This document shows, one piece after another, positions 25,611-34,165 of a DNA stretch of 64,000 nucleotides. Source of the DNA: Ornithinimicrobium pekingense DSM 21552 (GTDB lineage: Bacteria; Actinomycetota; Actinomycetes; Actinomycetales; Dermatophilaceae); the NCBI RefSeq assembly GCF_000421185.1, contig NZ_ATWJ01000009.1, positions 374,868 through 438,867 on the forward strand. The letters are read 5' to 3'. A program made the translations under genes and the position numbers. The stretch's first letter is position 1; each line of letters begins with the position of its first letter. The notes beneath the pieces were generated by a model that was not told where the DNA came from, searched no databases, and was given only the letters and a program-made list of their open reading frames with translations.

Positions 25611-26539
25611 CCAGGTGAGCCGCCCGGGCCGAAGCGCAACGCCAGACCGGTCACCTCCTCGCTGACCGCGAGCAGCTCACGCGTCAGCGGGCCGGCCCGA
25701 CGCGGCACCGGCAGGTGCACCCTCGCGGGCGGTCCGCTCACCTGCCACCGGCCGGCGGGACCCCATACCTCGCCGTTGCGCACCTCGGGGTCGGTCGCCG
25801 CGTGCACGAGAACGGCGGCACCGTCGTGCTTGCCGTGCATTCCCCGCACGAGGAGGCGGGAGAGCGCGCCGATCTCGGTCGGCTGCGAGGCGGGTATGCC
25901 GTGGCGCCCGGGTGTCAGGACGTCCACCGCCGTGCCGGGGTGGGCGAGCACGGACGAGGCCGCGGAGGTGCCGGTCAGCCGGCGGGCGAGCTCGTGGTGC
26001 AGCAGGGTGACCCCTGCCTTGGACCGGGCATAGCTGCGCAGGGGCGCCTCCGGACGCGGCGTGGTCAGCCGGTCCCACGGCGACCGTCCGACCGGCAGCC
26101 GGGCGCCCAGGCTGCCGACGTGCACGATCCGCGTCCCCCACGCCTGCAGCCGCGGCAGGAGGCGTGCGAGCAGGGCGTAGTGGCCGAGGTAGGCCGTCCC
26201 GAGGTGCAGCTCCAGCCCGTCGGCCGTCACCCGTGGCGGCTCCCGGCGCAGGCCATAACTCACACAGGCCGCGTTGGCGACCAACGTCGCCAACGGCTCC
26301 CCCGCAGCGAGCCGCTCCGCCGCCGCCGCCACCGAGCCGAGGTCGGCGAGGTCGAGCAGCACCACCTCGAGGTCGGCACCCGGCACGAGCCGCTGGATGA
26401 TGGCGGTCGCCGCCTCGGCCCGCTCGGCGCTGCGCGCGGCGAGGACCACCCGGTGCCCCTTCCGCGCGAGCTGCTCCGCGACGAAGTAGCCGATGCCTCC
26501 CGTGGCACCCGTGACGAGCACCCTCCGCCGGTCCCCCAT
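25571..26539 (-). CDS. Short-chain dehydrogenase/reductase (SDR)
   Basis: 322 residues from the ATG at 26539, preceded by GGGGGGAT; an ATG 17 codons upstream (26590) is less likely. Rossmann motif VTGATGGIGYFVAEQLARKG, NAA in VANAACVS, Ser in VGSLG and catalytic YARSK. The subfamily resembles retinol-dehydrogenase/WW-oxidoreductase-like SDRs; substrate unknown. The C-terminus extends about 60 residues beyond the core and overlaps the hemerythrin-like gene tail to tail. Confidence 0.87.
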   Translation of the reverse strand: MGDRRRVLVTGATGGIGYFVAEQLARKGHRVVLAARSAERAEAATAIIQRLVPGADLEVVLLDLADLGSVAAAAERLAAGEPLATLVANAACVSYGLRREPPRVTADGLELHLGTAYLGHYALLARLLPRLQAWGTRIVHVGSLGARLPVGRSPWDRLTTPRPEAPLRSYARSKAGVTLLHHELARRLTGTSAASSVLAHPGTAVDVLTPGRHGIPASQPTEIGALSRLLVRGMHGKHDGAAVLVHAATDPEVRNGEVWGPAGRWQVSGPPARVHLPVPRRAGPLTRELLAVSEEVTGLALRFGPGGSPGQPWPPRSTAKAS

Positions 26540-26589
26540 GGCGATCCCCCCGCCGTCGTGCTGGTGATGATGACCGGACCATAGCGCCA

Positions 26590-26595
26590 TACCCT
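26590..26595 (+). promoter_or_regulatory. Probable leaderless -10 box (TACCCT)
   Basis: TACCCT is followed by 6 bases and the GTG of the DUF2461 gene at 26602, leaving no room for a ribosome site. Confidence 0.55.
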
Positions 26596-26601
26596 CGGTC
26601 C

Positions 26602-27231
26602 GTGACGTTCTCCGGCATCCCGCACGCGGCCGTCGACTTCTACGTCGAGCTCGAGCAGGACAACACCACCGAGTTCTGGACGGCCCACCGCGAGCGCTAC
26701 GAGCGCGACGTGCGCGCCCCGATGGCCGCGCTGGCCGCCGAGCTCGAGGAGGAGTTCGGACCGGCCAAGGTCTTCCGGCCCCAGCGCAACCTGCGCTTCT
26801 CCCGCGACAAGACGCCGTACAAGACCCACCAGGGCGTCTACGTCGGCACCGGGCGGCGCACCGGCTGGTACGCCGAGGTCTCCGCCGACGGCTTCCGCGT
26901 CAGCGGGGGCAGCTACCACCTCGAGCCGGAGGCCCTCGCCGCCTACCGGCAGGCGGTCGACGGGCCGCGCGGCGCCGCGCTGGAGGCTCTGGTCACCGGG
27001 CTGCACAACGCCGGGTGGCACATCGAGGGCTCGACCCTGCGGACGGCGCCGCGCGGGTTCGGCCGCGACCACCCCCGGATCGGGCTGCTGCGGCATACCT
27101 CGATCTCGGCCACGCGCTGGGTCAACGACGCCGACGTGGTGACCACGCACGCGCTCGTCGGACGCGTCCGGGAGCACTGGCGGCAGGTGCGCCCGCTGGT
27201 GGAGTGGCTGCGCCCGGCCCTGCCCGCGTAG
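26602..27231 (+). CDS. DUF2461 (TIGR02453) family protein
   Basis: 209 residues from a probably leaderless GTG. Conserved blocks are FYVELEQDNTTEFWTAHRERYE, VFRPQRNLRFSRDKTPYKTHQG and GFRVSGGSYHLEPEAL. This is a widespread bacterial and fungal family without known biochemical function, cytoplasmic. Length is normal for the family. Divergent from the SDR gene. Confidence 0.92.
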   Translation: MTFSGIPHAAVDFYVELEQDNTTEFWTAHRERYERDVRAPMAALAAELEEEFGPAKVFRPQRNLRFSRDKTPYKTHQGVYVGTGRRTGWYAEVSADGFRVSGGSYHLEPEALAAYRQAVDGPRGAALEALVTGLHNAGWHIEGSTLRTAPRGFGRDHPRIGLLRHTSISATRWVNDADVVTTHALVGRVREHWRQVRPLVEWLRPALPA

Positions 27232-27290
27232 GGGGCCGTGCCCCTAGGCTGTGGCCGAGAAGGACCCACATCACGGAGGGAGAAGGCGCG

Positions 27291-28013
27291 ATGGCCATCC
27301 ACGGTTCCCTGTTCGACGACTTCAAGGAGACGGAGTCCCGCGACCAGTTCACCAAGCAGAACTCCAAGCTGCTCAAGATCCGGATGGACTACGGGCCGGT
27401 CAACGCGCGGCTGGGGTCGATGGTGGCCTACCAGGGGGACGTGCGGTTCGCCAACCGCGGCTCCGGCGGGCTGGACAAGCTGCTCAAGACCAAGCTGACC
27501 GGCGAGGGCGTGCCGATCATGCAGGCCACCGGCAGCGGCGAGCTCTTCCTGGCCGACGACGCGGCCGACGTGCAGGTGCTCTACCTCGACAACGACATGA
27601 TCTCGGTCAACGGCGCCAACGTGCTGGCCTTCAGCGCCTCGATCGAATGGGACATCCACCGGGTCTCGGCACGCGGCGGCATGATGGCCGGCGGCCTGTT
27701 CAACGTCTCGCTGCGCGGCTCGGGGTATGTCGCGGTCACCAGCCGCGGCGAGCCCGTCGCGCTCGACGTGGGCCAGGCCCCGACCTTCGCCGACGCCAAC
27801 GCGGTCGTGCTGTGGACCGCCGGCGTGCGGATGGACGTGCGGGTCGACACCGGCGGTCTGGGGTCGATGCTGCGCGGCGGCACCGGGGAGATGGTGCAGA
27901 TGGCGTTCACCGGCAACGGTCACGTCCTGGTGCAGCCGGCCGAGAACAGGAGCACGACCGGGGCGGGCGAGCAGGCCGGCCGCGCCGGGGGCCTGGGTGC
28001 CTTCTTCGAGTGA
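27291..28013 (+). CDS. AIM24-family protein
   Basis: 240 residues, all-beta. Typical features are SKLLKIRM, GSMVAYQGDVRFANRGSGG, GSGELFLAD and LYLDNDMISVNGANVLAFS. The family (named after a yeast mitochondrial protein) is common in actinobacteria, with unclear function. CGGAGGGAGAAGG precedes the ATG and TAGGCT (near 27250) may be its -10. The gene ends 4 bases before the alcohol dehydrogenase start. Confidence 0.92.
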   Translation: MAIHGSLFDDFKETESRDQFTKQNSKLLKIRMDYGPVNARLGSMVAYQGDVRFANRGSGGLDKLLKTKLTGEGVPIMQATGSGELFLADDAADVQVLYLDNDMISVNGANVLAFSASIEWDIHRVSARGGMMAGGLFNVSLRGSGYVAVTSRGEPVALDVGQAPTFADANAVVLWTAGVRMDVRVDTGGLGSMLRGGTGEMVQMAFTGNGHVLVQPAENRSTTGAGEQAGRAGGLGAFFE

Positions 28014-28017
28014 GCGG

Positions 28018-29061
28018 ATGAGGGCGGTCCGTTACGACGCCTTCGGTCAGGAGCCCTACGTCGCGCAGGTCCCCCTCCCCCGGGCCGAGCCGGGCGGGGT
28101 CGTGATCGCGGTCGGGGCGACCGGGGTCTGCCGCTCCGACTGGCACGCCTGGCAGGGCCACGACGACGACATCCGCGACCTGCCGCACACGCCCGGGCAC
28201 GAGTTCGCCGGGGTCGTGCACGAGGTGGGTGCGGGCGTGGAGCGGGTCGCCGTGGGTGACCGGGTCGTGGTGCCCTTCGTGTGCGCGTGCGGGACCTGCG
28301 AGGTATGCCGTGCCGGGCTCTCGCAGGTCTGTCCCCGGCAGTGGCAGCCCGGCTTCAGCGGCCCGGGGTCGTTCGCGGAGTACGTCGCCGTGCCGTGGGC
28401 CGACCACAACGTCGTGCCCCTGCCGGAGGAGATCGGCCTCGACGTGGCGGCCGGGCTCGGCTGCCGGTTCGCGACCGCCTACCGCGGGGTGGTGGACGTC
28501 GCCGGCGTCGCTCCCGGCGAGACGGTCGCCGTCCTGGGGTGCGGCGGTGTGGGGCTGGCCGCGGTGATGATCGCCGCGTCGCGCGGCGCACGAGTCGTCG
28601 CCGTCGACGTGAGCCCCGCCGCGCTGGAGCTGGCGGCTGCGGTCGGCGCCGACGCGGTGGTGGACGCCGGCGCTGAGGACGTCGCCGAGCAGGTCAGGGC
28701 GCTCGTGCCGGGCGGTGTGGACGTCGCGGTCGACGCGCTGGGGAGCATCGCGACGGCGGCCGCGGCGACGTCCTGCCTGGCCGTACGCGGCCGCCACCTG
28801 CAGCTCGGTCTGCTCCCGCCGGCGGTGGTGGGCGACCGGGCGACCGTGCCGATGCACACGGTGATCGCGCGCGAGCTCCAGGTGCTGGGCAGCCACGGCA
28901 TGCCGGCGGCCGACTACCCCCGGATGCTGGAGGACGTGGTCTCCGGCCGTCTCGAGCCGCACCGTTTCCTCGGTCGCACGATCAGCCTGGAGCAGGCCCC
29001 TGCCGCCCTGGCTGCCCTGAGCGGCCCGGTCGCCCCGGGTGTCACGATCGTCCGGCCCTGA
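28018..29061 (+). CDS. Zinc-dependent alcohol dehydrogenase (MDR family)
   Basis: 347 residues. Catalytic zinc ligands are Cys in GVCRSDWH and GHE in TPGHEFAG. Structural zinc cysteines are CACGTCEVCRAGLSQVC. The NAD(P)-binding motif is VLGCGGVGLAAVMIAA. Medium-chain alcohol dehydrogenases oxidise alcohols or reduce aldehydes; the substrate is unknown. It is probably cotranscribed with the AIM24 gene. The stop is followed by the 32-base repeat block. Confidence 0.92.
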   Translation: MRAVRYDAFGQEPYVAQVPLPRAEPGGVVIAVGATGVCRSDWHAWQGHDDDIRDLPHTPGHEFAGVVHEVGAGVERVAVGDRVVVPFVCACGTCEVCRAGLSQVCPRQWQPGFSGPGSFAEYVAVPWADHNVVPLPEEIGLDVAAGLGCRFATAYRGVVDVAGVAPGETVAVLGCGGVGLAAVMIAASRGARVVAVDVSPAALELAAAVGADAVVDAGAEDVAEQVRALVPGGVDVAVDALGSIATAAAATSCLAVRGRHLQLGLLPPAVVGDRATVPMHTVIARELQVLGSHGMPAADYPRMLEDVVSGRLEPHRFLGRTISLEQAPAALAALSGPVAPGVTIVRP

Positions 29062-29091
29062 CCCCCTCCTGACCCCCACCGTCCTGACCCC

Positions 29092-29340
29092 CACCGACGA
29101 CGTGGCGCGCACGCCCTGACCCCCACCGACGACGCCGCACGCACGCCCTAAGCCCCACCGACGACGCCGCACGCACGCCCTAAGCCCCACCGACGACGCC
29201 GCACGCACGCCCTAAGCCCCACCGACGACGCCGCACGCACGCCCTAAGCCCCACCGACGACGCCGCACGCACGCCCTAAGCCCCACCGACGACGCCGCAC
29301 GCACGCCCTAAGCCCCACCGAGGACGTGGTGCGCACGCTC
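29092..29340 (-). repeat. Left 32-base tandem repeat array
   Basis: Eight consecutive 32-base steps begin with CACCGA at 29092, 29124, 29156, 29188, 29220, 29252, 29284 and 29316. The six units from 29124 to 29315 look identical; the outer two are diverged. There are no spacers. Read on the minus strand, the unit aligns with that of the right array, so the two arrays face each other. This and the right array fill the 477-base gap between convergent genes. Confidence 0.9.
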
Positions 29341-29365
29341 ACCGGCTTGGTGCCGCGCACAGTAC

Positions 29366-29538
29366 GTCCTCGGTCGCGGACGGGGCGGACACACCACGTC
29401 CCCGGTCGGGTATGGGGCGGACACACCACGTCCCCGGTCGGGTATGGGGTGTACGCACGACGTCCCCGGTCGGGTATGGGGCGGACACACCACGTCCCCG
29501 GTCGGGTATGGGGTGGACACATCACGTCCCCGGTCGTG
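29366..29538 (+). repeat. Right 32-base tandem repeat array
   Basis: Units begin GTCC at 29366, 29398, 29430, 29462, 29494 and a partial at 29526. The core is GTCCCCGGTCGGGTATGGGG. Units at 29398 and 29462 look identical; the others differ by a few bases. The array runs right up to the stop codon of the minus-strand nuclease-helicase gene. Each full inner unit contains the overrepresented GGTATG core. Confidence 0.88.
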
Positions 29539-32500
29539 TCAGACGGTGTCGGCCTCGTCGACGAAGCGGCAGAGGGCGTTGACGGCGCGCAGCTGCTCGG
29601 GGGCGTTCACGGGGGCCTCGAGCAGCGCCGGCGAGGCGACGACGACCGCCAGCGCCCGGGCGCGGGAGACGGCGACGTTGAGCCGGTGCACGTCGTAGAG
29701 GAAGCTCACGCCGCGCGGCGCGTCGTCAGCGGTGGACGCCGCCATCGAGTAGATGACGACCGCACCCTCGTGACCCTGGAACTTGTCGACCGTCCCGACC
29801 GGGACCGCGTCGGGCAGCCGGGAGCGCAGCTCGGCCACGTGGGCGTTGAACGGCGCGACGACCAGGACGTCCTCCGGCGCGAGGGGTCGACGCTCGCCCC
29901 GCTCGTCGACCCAGTCGCCGCGCAGCAGGTCGTCCACCAGGGCCCGCACCACGCCCGCCTCCTCGGGCGAGCACGACGAGCTGCCGACGTGCGGCACCGG
30001 GACCCAGCGCAGGCCCGCGCCCGTCAGGCGTCCTGGTGCGTCGACCACCTGGCCCTCGGTGCAGCGGTCGGCCCCGAGGCGACCCTCGTAGGCCAGCTCG
30101 GAGACGAAGTCGGTGATCCGCGGGTGCATGCGCCAGGTGCGGTCGAGGAAGACACCCCTCGCGGGGTCGATCGTCTCGTGCCCGTCGAGCAGGTGCTCCA
30201 GGGCCGAGACCCCCGCGCCCCACGGGTGGGTCGCCTGCGTGGGTGAGCGCAGCTGCTGGGGGTCTCCGAGCAGGACCATGGAGCGGGCACCCTGCGCGAC
30301 GGCGGCGGCGTTGGCCAGCGAGAACTGGCCCGCCTCGTCGACCACGAGCACGTCGACCGCCTGCCGCATCTCCTCCCGCGCCCAGAGCCAGGCCGTGCCT
30401 CCGAGGAAGGTCACGCCCTCGGCGACGGCCTCGTCGACCGAGCCGTTGTCGGTGACGACCCGGACGGTCGCGTCCTCCGCCGCGGGGACACCGCGGCCGC
30501 TCCCCTTGCGGACCCCCGGGCGCCCCACGTTGTCCATCAGGTCGGCGATGACCCGGTGCGACTGCGCGGTCACCCCGACCCGCTTGCCGGCGTCGAGCAG
30601 GTCACGCACGAGCAGCGCCCCGTTGTAGGACTTGCCGGCCCCCGGCGGCCCCTGAACGGCCAGCACCTCGCCGTCGAGACCGCGGCCGACGCGCCGCATG
30701 AGGTCGCCGGCCGTCTCCGCCGTCTCGCGTGCCGGGATCACCGGTGTCGTCCGCGCGACCAGCCGCAGCCCCAGCTCCTCACCCCCGTCGAGCGCGGCGG
30801 CACCCAGGCGGCTCAGGGAGTCCTGCAGCGGCCCGGAGGAGAGCACCTCCTTCTGCACCAGGGCGTCGGGTCGCAGCGGCTCGCGGCCGGTGCCGCGCTT
30901 GACCCGCACCCAGCCCGCCTCCGCGTCCAGCCCCACCAGGGTGCCGACCGTCTCGTGCGTCCGGGCGTCGACCACGGCATCGCCCACACCGGTCATCACC
31001 GCGTCCTGCGGCGGGAAGTCGTACTGCCAGACCGTGGACCGCTTCTCGGTGCCGACCGCGACCGGAGGCCCGACGGCGCCGATCGCCCGCCCGTCCTCCA
31101 TCAGCTCCTCGACCGACATCGTCTCGGTGCGGTAGTAGTCCCACCAGCGCGGCTTGTCCTCCCGCCGGTGCCAGCCGACGAGCCCGGCGAGCAGCGTCTG
31201 CCCGTCGTCGGCCAGCCGCTGGGCGAGCCGCTGCTCGGCGAGCATCCGCTCGCTGTCCCGGGCCTCCACGACCTCCGACGGCGCCGGACGCGTCAGCTCG
31301 ACGCCGGGGTGCGCCGTGGCGAGCTCGGCCCGCAGCCCCTCCAGCCACTCGTGCAGGGCGTGCGTCGACCGCACGTCCTCACGGTTGTAGCGGCGGAGCG
31401 CCTGCAGCACACCGTCGTCGGTCCGCCCCTCGGCCAGCCACCGCTCGTACTCGACCACGGACGCCATGCCGTCGGCGACCTCGCCCTCGGCCGCCGTCCG
31501 CGTCCGGTGCCAGTAGAAGTCCTCGACCTTCTTGATCGAGTAGGACGGCTTGGACAGGCGCACGCCCTGCCGCACCACCTGGTAGAGGTCGACGAACCGC
31601 CCGCCGCGCAGCAGCTGGTCGAGCCCGCTCTCGCCCGTCGCGTGCTGCCCGGTCATCCGCTTCAGCGCCGTGACCTCGTAGGCGGCGTAGTGGTAGACGT
31701 GCATGCCCGGGTGCCGGCGCCAGCGCTCGAGCAGCCACCCCAGCAGGTCGCCCGTCAGCCGCGCCTCCTCCGCGGGGTCGTGCGCCCACCAGTCGAGGTA
31801 GTCGCCGTCGCGCGTCCAGATGCCGGCGAGATACTCCCGCCCGACCCCGCCGTCGGCGAAGGGGTCGCCCTCGAAGTCGAGGTAGACGTCACCCACGTCG
31901 GGCTCGGGCAGCAGCTGCAGGCCGCGGCCCGTCTCGGGCGGCAGGAGCTCGTATGCGGCCTCGCCGGTCTCCCGTTCCTGCACCTGCAGCCGGGCCTGGC
32001 CGTGCAGCCGGTCGCGCACCCGGCTGCTCAGCACGCCGTGCAGCTCCTCGGGGCCGGCCGCCGCGAGCGCCGCCACCGTGGTGATGCCGTGCTCCCGCAG
32101 CGCCTCGCGGTGGTCCCCGCGCAGCCCGGCCACGCGTGAGAGGTCGTCGACCTCGTCCCAGTGGTCGGTGCAGTGCTCGATCCACCGGCACCGACCGCAG
32201 GCCGCCGAGGGTGCCGGCTCGGTCTCGTCGCCCGACGCCAGGAAACCCACCAGCCGCGAGCGCATCCGCCGTGCGTAGGCCATGACGTCGGCCGGGCGCC
32301 AGTGGTGCTCCCTGCCGTCCCCGGCGACCACCGTGAGCCGCCGGGCGGGTGTGCCCTGCAGCTGCTCCAGGCGCGCGGCATACCCGGCCATCTGCAGCAG
32401 CGCGTCGACCGAGAGGTGCCGGGCGAGCTTGGTGTCGGCGATGTCGTAGCTCCACCCGCCGAGCCGGCTGGGCCGCTCGGCGCGCAGGAGGAAGTCGGCG

Positions 32501-32832
32501 TGCCCCAGCCAGCTGCCGTCGAAGAGCGTCGCCTGGTAGACGACGTCGGCCCCCGCGTGCATCGCCTCCAGGGTGAGCCGCTCACGCTCGGCCCAGCTGC
32601 CCGCGCGGGCGACCTCGACGACGCGCCGCCCCTCGTCGCGCAGCCGTCGCAGGTAGGCCTCCTCGTGCTCCTGGCCCATGGCGGTGACCAGCTGCATCCC
32701 GACGTCCTGGGTCACGGGGGCCTCGCGGCGACCGGCGGCCACCTCGCGCTCCAGCGACGTCGCGTGCGCGCACCCGACGTGACGGGTGACGTCGGTCGCG
32801 GACAGGACCAGCCGGTCGTCGTGCAGGAACAT
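29539..32832 (-). CDS. TM0106-family RecB-like nuclease / exonuclease / SF1 helicase
   Basis: 1097 residues in three parts. First, a RecB-type nuclease (about 8-230) with Asp112 (GHADFL), YDIADTKLARH (D133, K135) and a likely Fe-S cage of C21 plus C212, C215 and C221. Second, an RNase H-fold exonuclease (about 315-500) with YLDFEGDP, HYAAYE and YNREDV. Third, a Dna2/Nam7-type SF1 helicase with GPPGAGKSY (about 728-736), VDEAGQF (831-837), GDPQQL, KFQGHE and NVAVSRAR. The family (TM0106 RecB-like) is thought to act in DNA repair or defence; its precise role is not established. The ATG overlaps the stop of a 9-codon leader ORF as TGATG. Confidence 0.92.
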   Translation of the reverse strand: MFLHDDRLVLSATDVTRHVGCAHATSLEREVAAGRREAPVTQDVGMQLVTAMGQEHEEAYLRRLRDEGRRVVEVARAGSWAERERLTLEAMHAGADVVYQATLFDGSWLGHADFLLRAERPSRLGGWSYDIADTKLARHLSVDALLQMAGYAARLEQLQGTPARRLTVVAGDGREHHWRPADVMAYARRMRSRLVGFLASGDETEPAPSAACGRCRWIEHCTDHWDEVDDLSRVAGLRGDHREALREHGITTVAALAAAGPEELHGVLSSRVRDRLHGQARLQVQERETGEAAYELLPPETGRGLQLLPEPDVGDVYLDFEGDPFADGGVGREYLAGIWTRDGDYLDWWAHDPAEEARLTGDLLGWLLERWRRHPGMHVYHYAAYEVTALKRMTGQHATGESGLDQLLRGGRFVDLYQVVRQGVRLSKPSYSIKKVEDFYWHRTRTAAEGEVADGMASVVEYERWLAEGRTDDGVLQALRRYNREDVRSTHALHEWLEGLRAELATAHPGVELTRPAPSEVVEARDSERMLAEQRLAQRLADDGQTLLAGLVGWHRREDKPRWWDYYRTETMSVEELMEDGRAIGAVGPPVAVGTEKRSTVWQYDFPPQDAVMTGVGDAVVDARTHETVGTLVGLDAEAGWVRVKRGTGREPLRPDALVQKEVLSSGPLQDSLSRLGAAALDGGEELGLRLVARTTPVIPARETAETAGDLMRRVGRGLDGEVLAVQGPPGAGKSYNGALLVRDLLDAGKRVGVTAQSHRVIADLMDNVGRPGVRKGSGRGVPAAEDATVRVVTDNGSVDEAVAEGVTFLGGTAWLWAREEMRQAVDVLVVDEAGQFSLANAAAVAQGARSMVLLGDPQQLRSPTQATHPWGAGVSALEHLLDGHETIDPARGVFLDRTWRMHPRITDFVSELAYEGRLGADRCTEGQVVDAPGRLTGAGLRWVPVPHVGSSSCSPEEAGVVRALVDDLLRGDWVDERGERRPLAPEDVLVVAPFNAHVAELRSRLPDAVPVGTVDKFQGHEGAVVIYSMAASTADDAPRGVSFLYDVHRLNVAVSRARALAVVVASPALLEAPVNAPEQLRAVNALCRFVDEADTV

Positions 32833-32861
32833 CAGCCTCCTCCCCCTCCCCCTGCGGTCAT
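32832..32861 (-). CDS. Leaderless mini-ORF MTAGGGGGG upstream of the nuclease-helicase
   Basis: Reading leftwards, ATG 32861 opens ten codons ending in TGA whose last bases overlap the nuclease-helicase ATG (TGATG). The peptide would be Met-Thr-Ala followed by six Gly. TATCCT (32869-32874) lies exactly 7 bases before this ATG, as at other leaderless starts. The Gly codons are also the purine-rich ribosome site of the main gene, so the mini-ORF may be a by-product or may couple translation. Confidence 0.5.
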   Translation of the reverse strand: MTAGGGGGG

Positions 32862-32868
32862 GGCCCCG

Positions 32869-32874
32869 AGGATA
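32869..32874 (-). promoter_or_regulatory. Probable -10 box (TATCCT) for the nuclease-helicase transcript
   Basis: TATCCT on the minus strand with transcription expected to start at or near the mini-ORF ATG 32861. Confidence 0.5.
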
Positions 32875-32898
32875 GGCAGGTCCACCGACAGGCCTGCG

Positions 32899-33600
32899 TC
32901 AGGGGGCGAGCAACCGCCGCCAGGTGCGCACGGACGGGCCGAGCGCGGACAGGTGCTCGACCAGGTCGTCCGCCGCCGCGCCGAGCGCCGCGTCCGTCAT
33001 CGGCGCCAGCGCGTCCAGGATGAACAGCGCCGTCCCCGTCCCCTCGTGCAGCTGGGTCCGTCGCGCCTGCCGCCAGTTCCACCGCCGGCAGGTCACGCCG
33101 GCGTCGTCGCACCAGACGACCTCCCCGGGCTCAGGGTGCTCGACCACGTCCTGCCCGCCGGCGGCGGTGTCGAACCGCTCCTGGCCCGTGGCGCGCACGA
33201 GGCGCGGCGCCCCGGCATACCGGCCGAGGTCCTCCCCGCCGACCGGCACCTGGTGCAGCACCGAGACCGCGTTGTAGACGTCGGTCAGCCGGTTCACCCG
33301 CGGCAGCCCGTCGGGCGCGCGCCGCGTCAAGGCCTCGAGGCTGTTCCGCGTGCGCTGCGGCTTGGCGCCGAAGGCCCGGTATGCCGCGCGCCACGCCGCC
33401 ACGTGCGGCAGCTCCTCGACCGGCCGCTCGGCCAGCAGCGAGCAAGCGTGCTCCTCGGCGCGGGCCAGGAGCTCATCGTCGGTCCCCTCACCGGGCGTGA
33501 GCCCGTCGGCGACGACCAGCAGCGCCCGGTAGTCCGGGGCCAGCTCGTGGACCTCCCGGGCGACCGTCGCGGCCTCGAGCACCTCGTGGGGCCTCGTCAT
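32899..33600 (-). CDS. B3/B4 tRNA-binding-domain protein
   Basis: 233 residues from the ATG one base after the cupin stop. The domain is the stand-alone form of the PheT B3/B4 editing-like domain: WRAAYRAFGAKPQRTRNSLEALTRR, LPRVNRLTDVYNAVSVLHQVPVGGEDL, GEVVWCDDAGVTCRRWNWRQ and TALFILDAL. Such free-standing proteins may edit mischarged tRNA or act on amino-acid-like substrates, but this is not proven. Likely cotranscribed with the cupin gene. Confidence 0.88.
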   Translation of the reverse strand: MTRPHEVLEAATVAREVHELAPDYRALLVVADGLTPGEGTDDELLARAEEHACSLLAERPVEELPHVAAWRAAYRAFGAKPQRTRNSLEALTRRAPDGLPRVNRLTDVYNAVSVLHQVPVGGEDLGRYAGAPRLVRATGQERFDTAAGGQDVVEHPEPGEVVWCDDAGVTCRRWNWRQARRTQLHEGTGTALFILDALAPMTDAALGAAADDLVEHLSALGPSVRTWRRLLAP

Positions 33601-33601
33601 G

Positions 33602-34081
33602 TCAGCCGGCGTGGCCGTCCGGTGCCGAACCCGAGGGCTGGACGGACCACGAGGGCGGCTCGTCCTGGCCCGACTTCTCGTCCCGCTCCGCCTCGTCGGC
33701 CGTGGCCTGCACGATGCCCGGGGCGTGGTGCACCGGGGCGTAGATGGCGTAGAGCCGCATCGGCTCGTCACCGGTGTTGACGACGTCGTGCCACGTGCCG
33801 GCCGGCACCTGGATCGACCAGCCGTCCTCGACGTCCTGCTCGAAGGTCAGGTCGTCCTCCGCGGGGCCCATGACGCACCGCCCGCGCCCGGCGTCCAGGC
33901 GCAGGAACTGGTCGGTGTCGGGGTGCACCTCCAGCCCGATCGACTCCCCGGGAGGGATCGACATGAGGGTGACCTGCAGGAACTTCCCGGTCCAGGCCAC
34001 CGTGCGGTAGTTCGTGTTCTCGCGGGTCGCGGTCTCGATGTCGAAGGCGTTGGGGCCGGGGCCGTTGTCCTTGATCTGCAC
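33602..34081 (-). CDS. Cupin-domain protein
   Basis: 159 residues from GTG 34081 behind GAGGAGACCACC. The cupin core includes SIPPGESIGLEVHPDTDQFLR (first metal-binding half) and VPAGTWHDVVNTGDEPMRLYAIYAPVHHAPG (second half). His and Glu ligands for a metal are present. Small single-domain cupins of this type can be isomerases, dioxygenases or binding proteins; the substrate is unknown. Length is normal for the family. Confidence 0.9.
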   Translation of the reverse strand: MQIKDNGPGPNAFDIETATRENTNYRTVAWTGKFLQVTLMSIPPGESIGLEVHPDTDQFLRLDAGRGRCVMGPAEDDLTFEQDVEDGWSIQVPAGTWHDVVNTGDEPMRLYAIYAPVHHAPGIVQATADEAERDEKSGQDEPPSWSVQPSGSAPDGHAG

Positions 34082-34165
34082 GGTGGTCTCCTCGTGACGG
34101 GTGGGCGGTCTCTCGGTCTCAACCTGCCACACCCCGGGTATGCCGTGCACGCGCCCGCCGCGCAC

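Noticed and set aside
29092-29538. Regular 32-base repeats as a CRISPR array
   Set aside because: Units are directly abutting with no variable spacers, and no cas genes are in the window.
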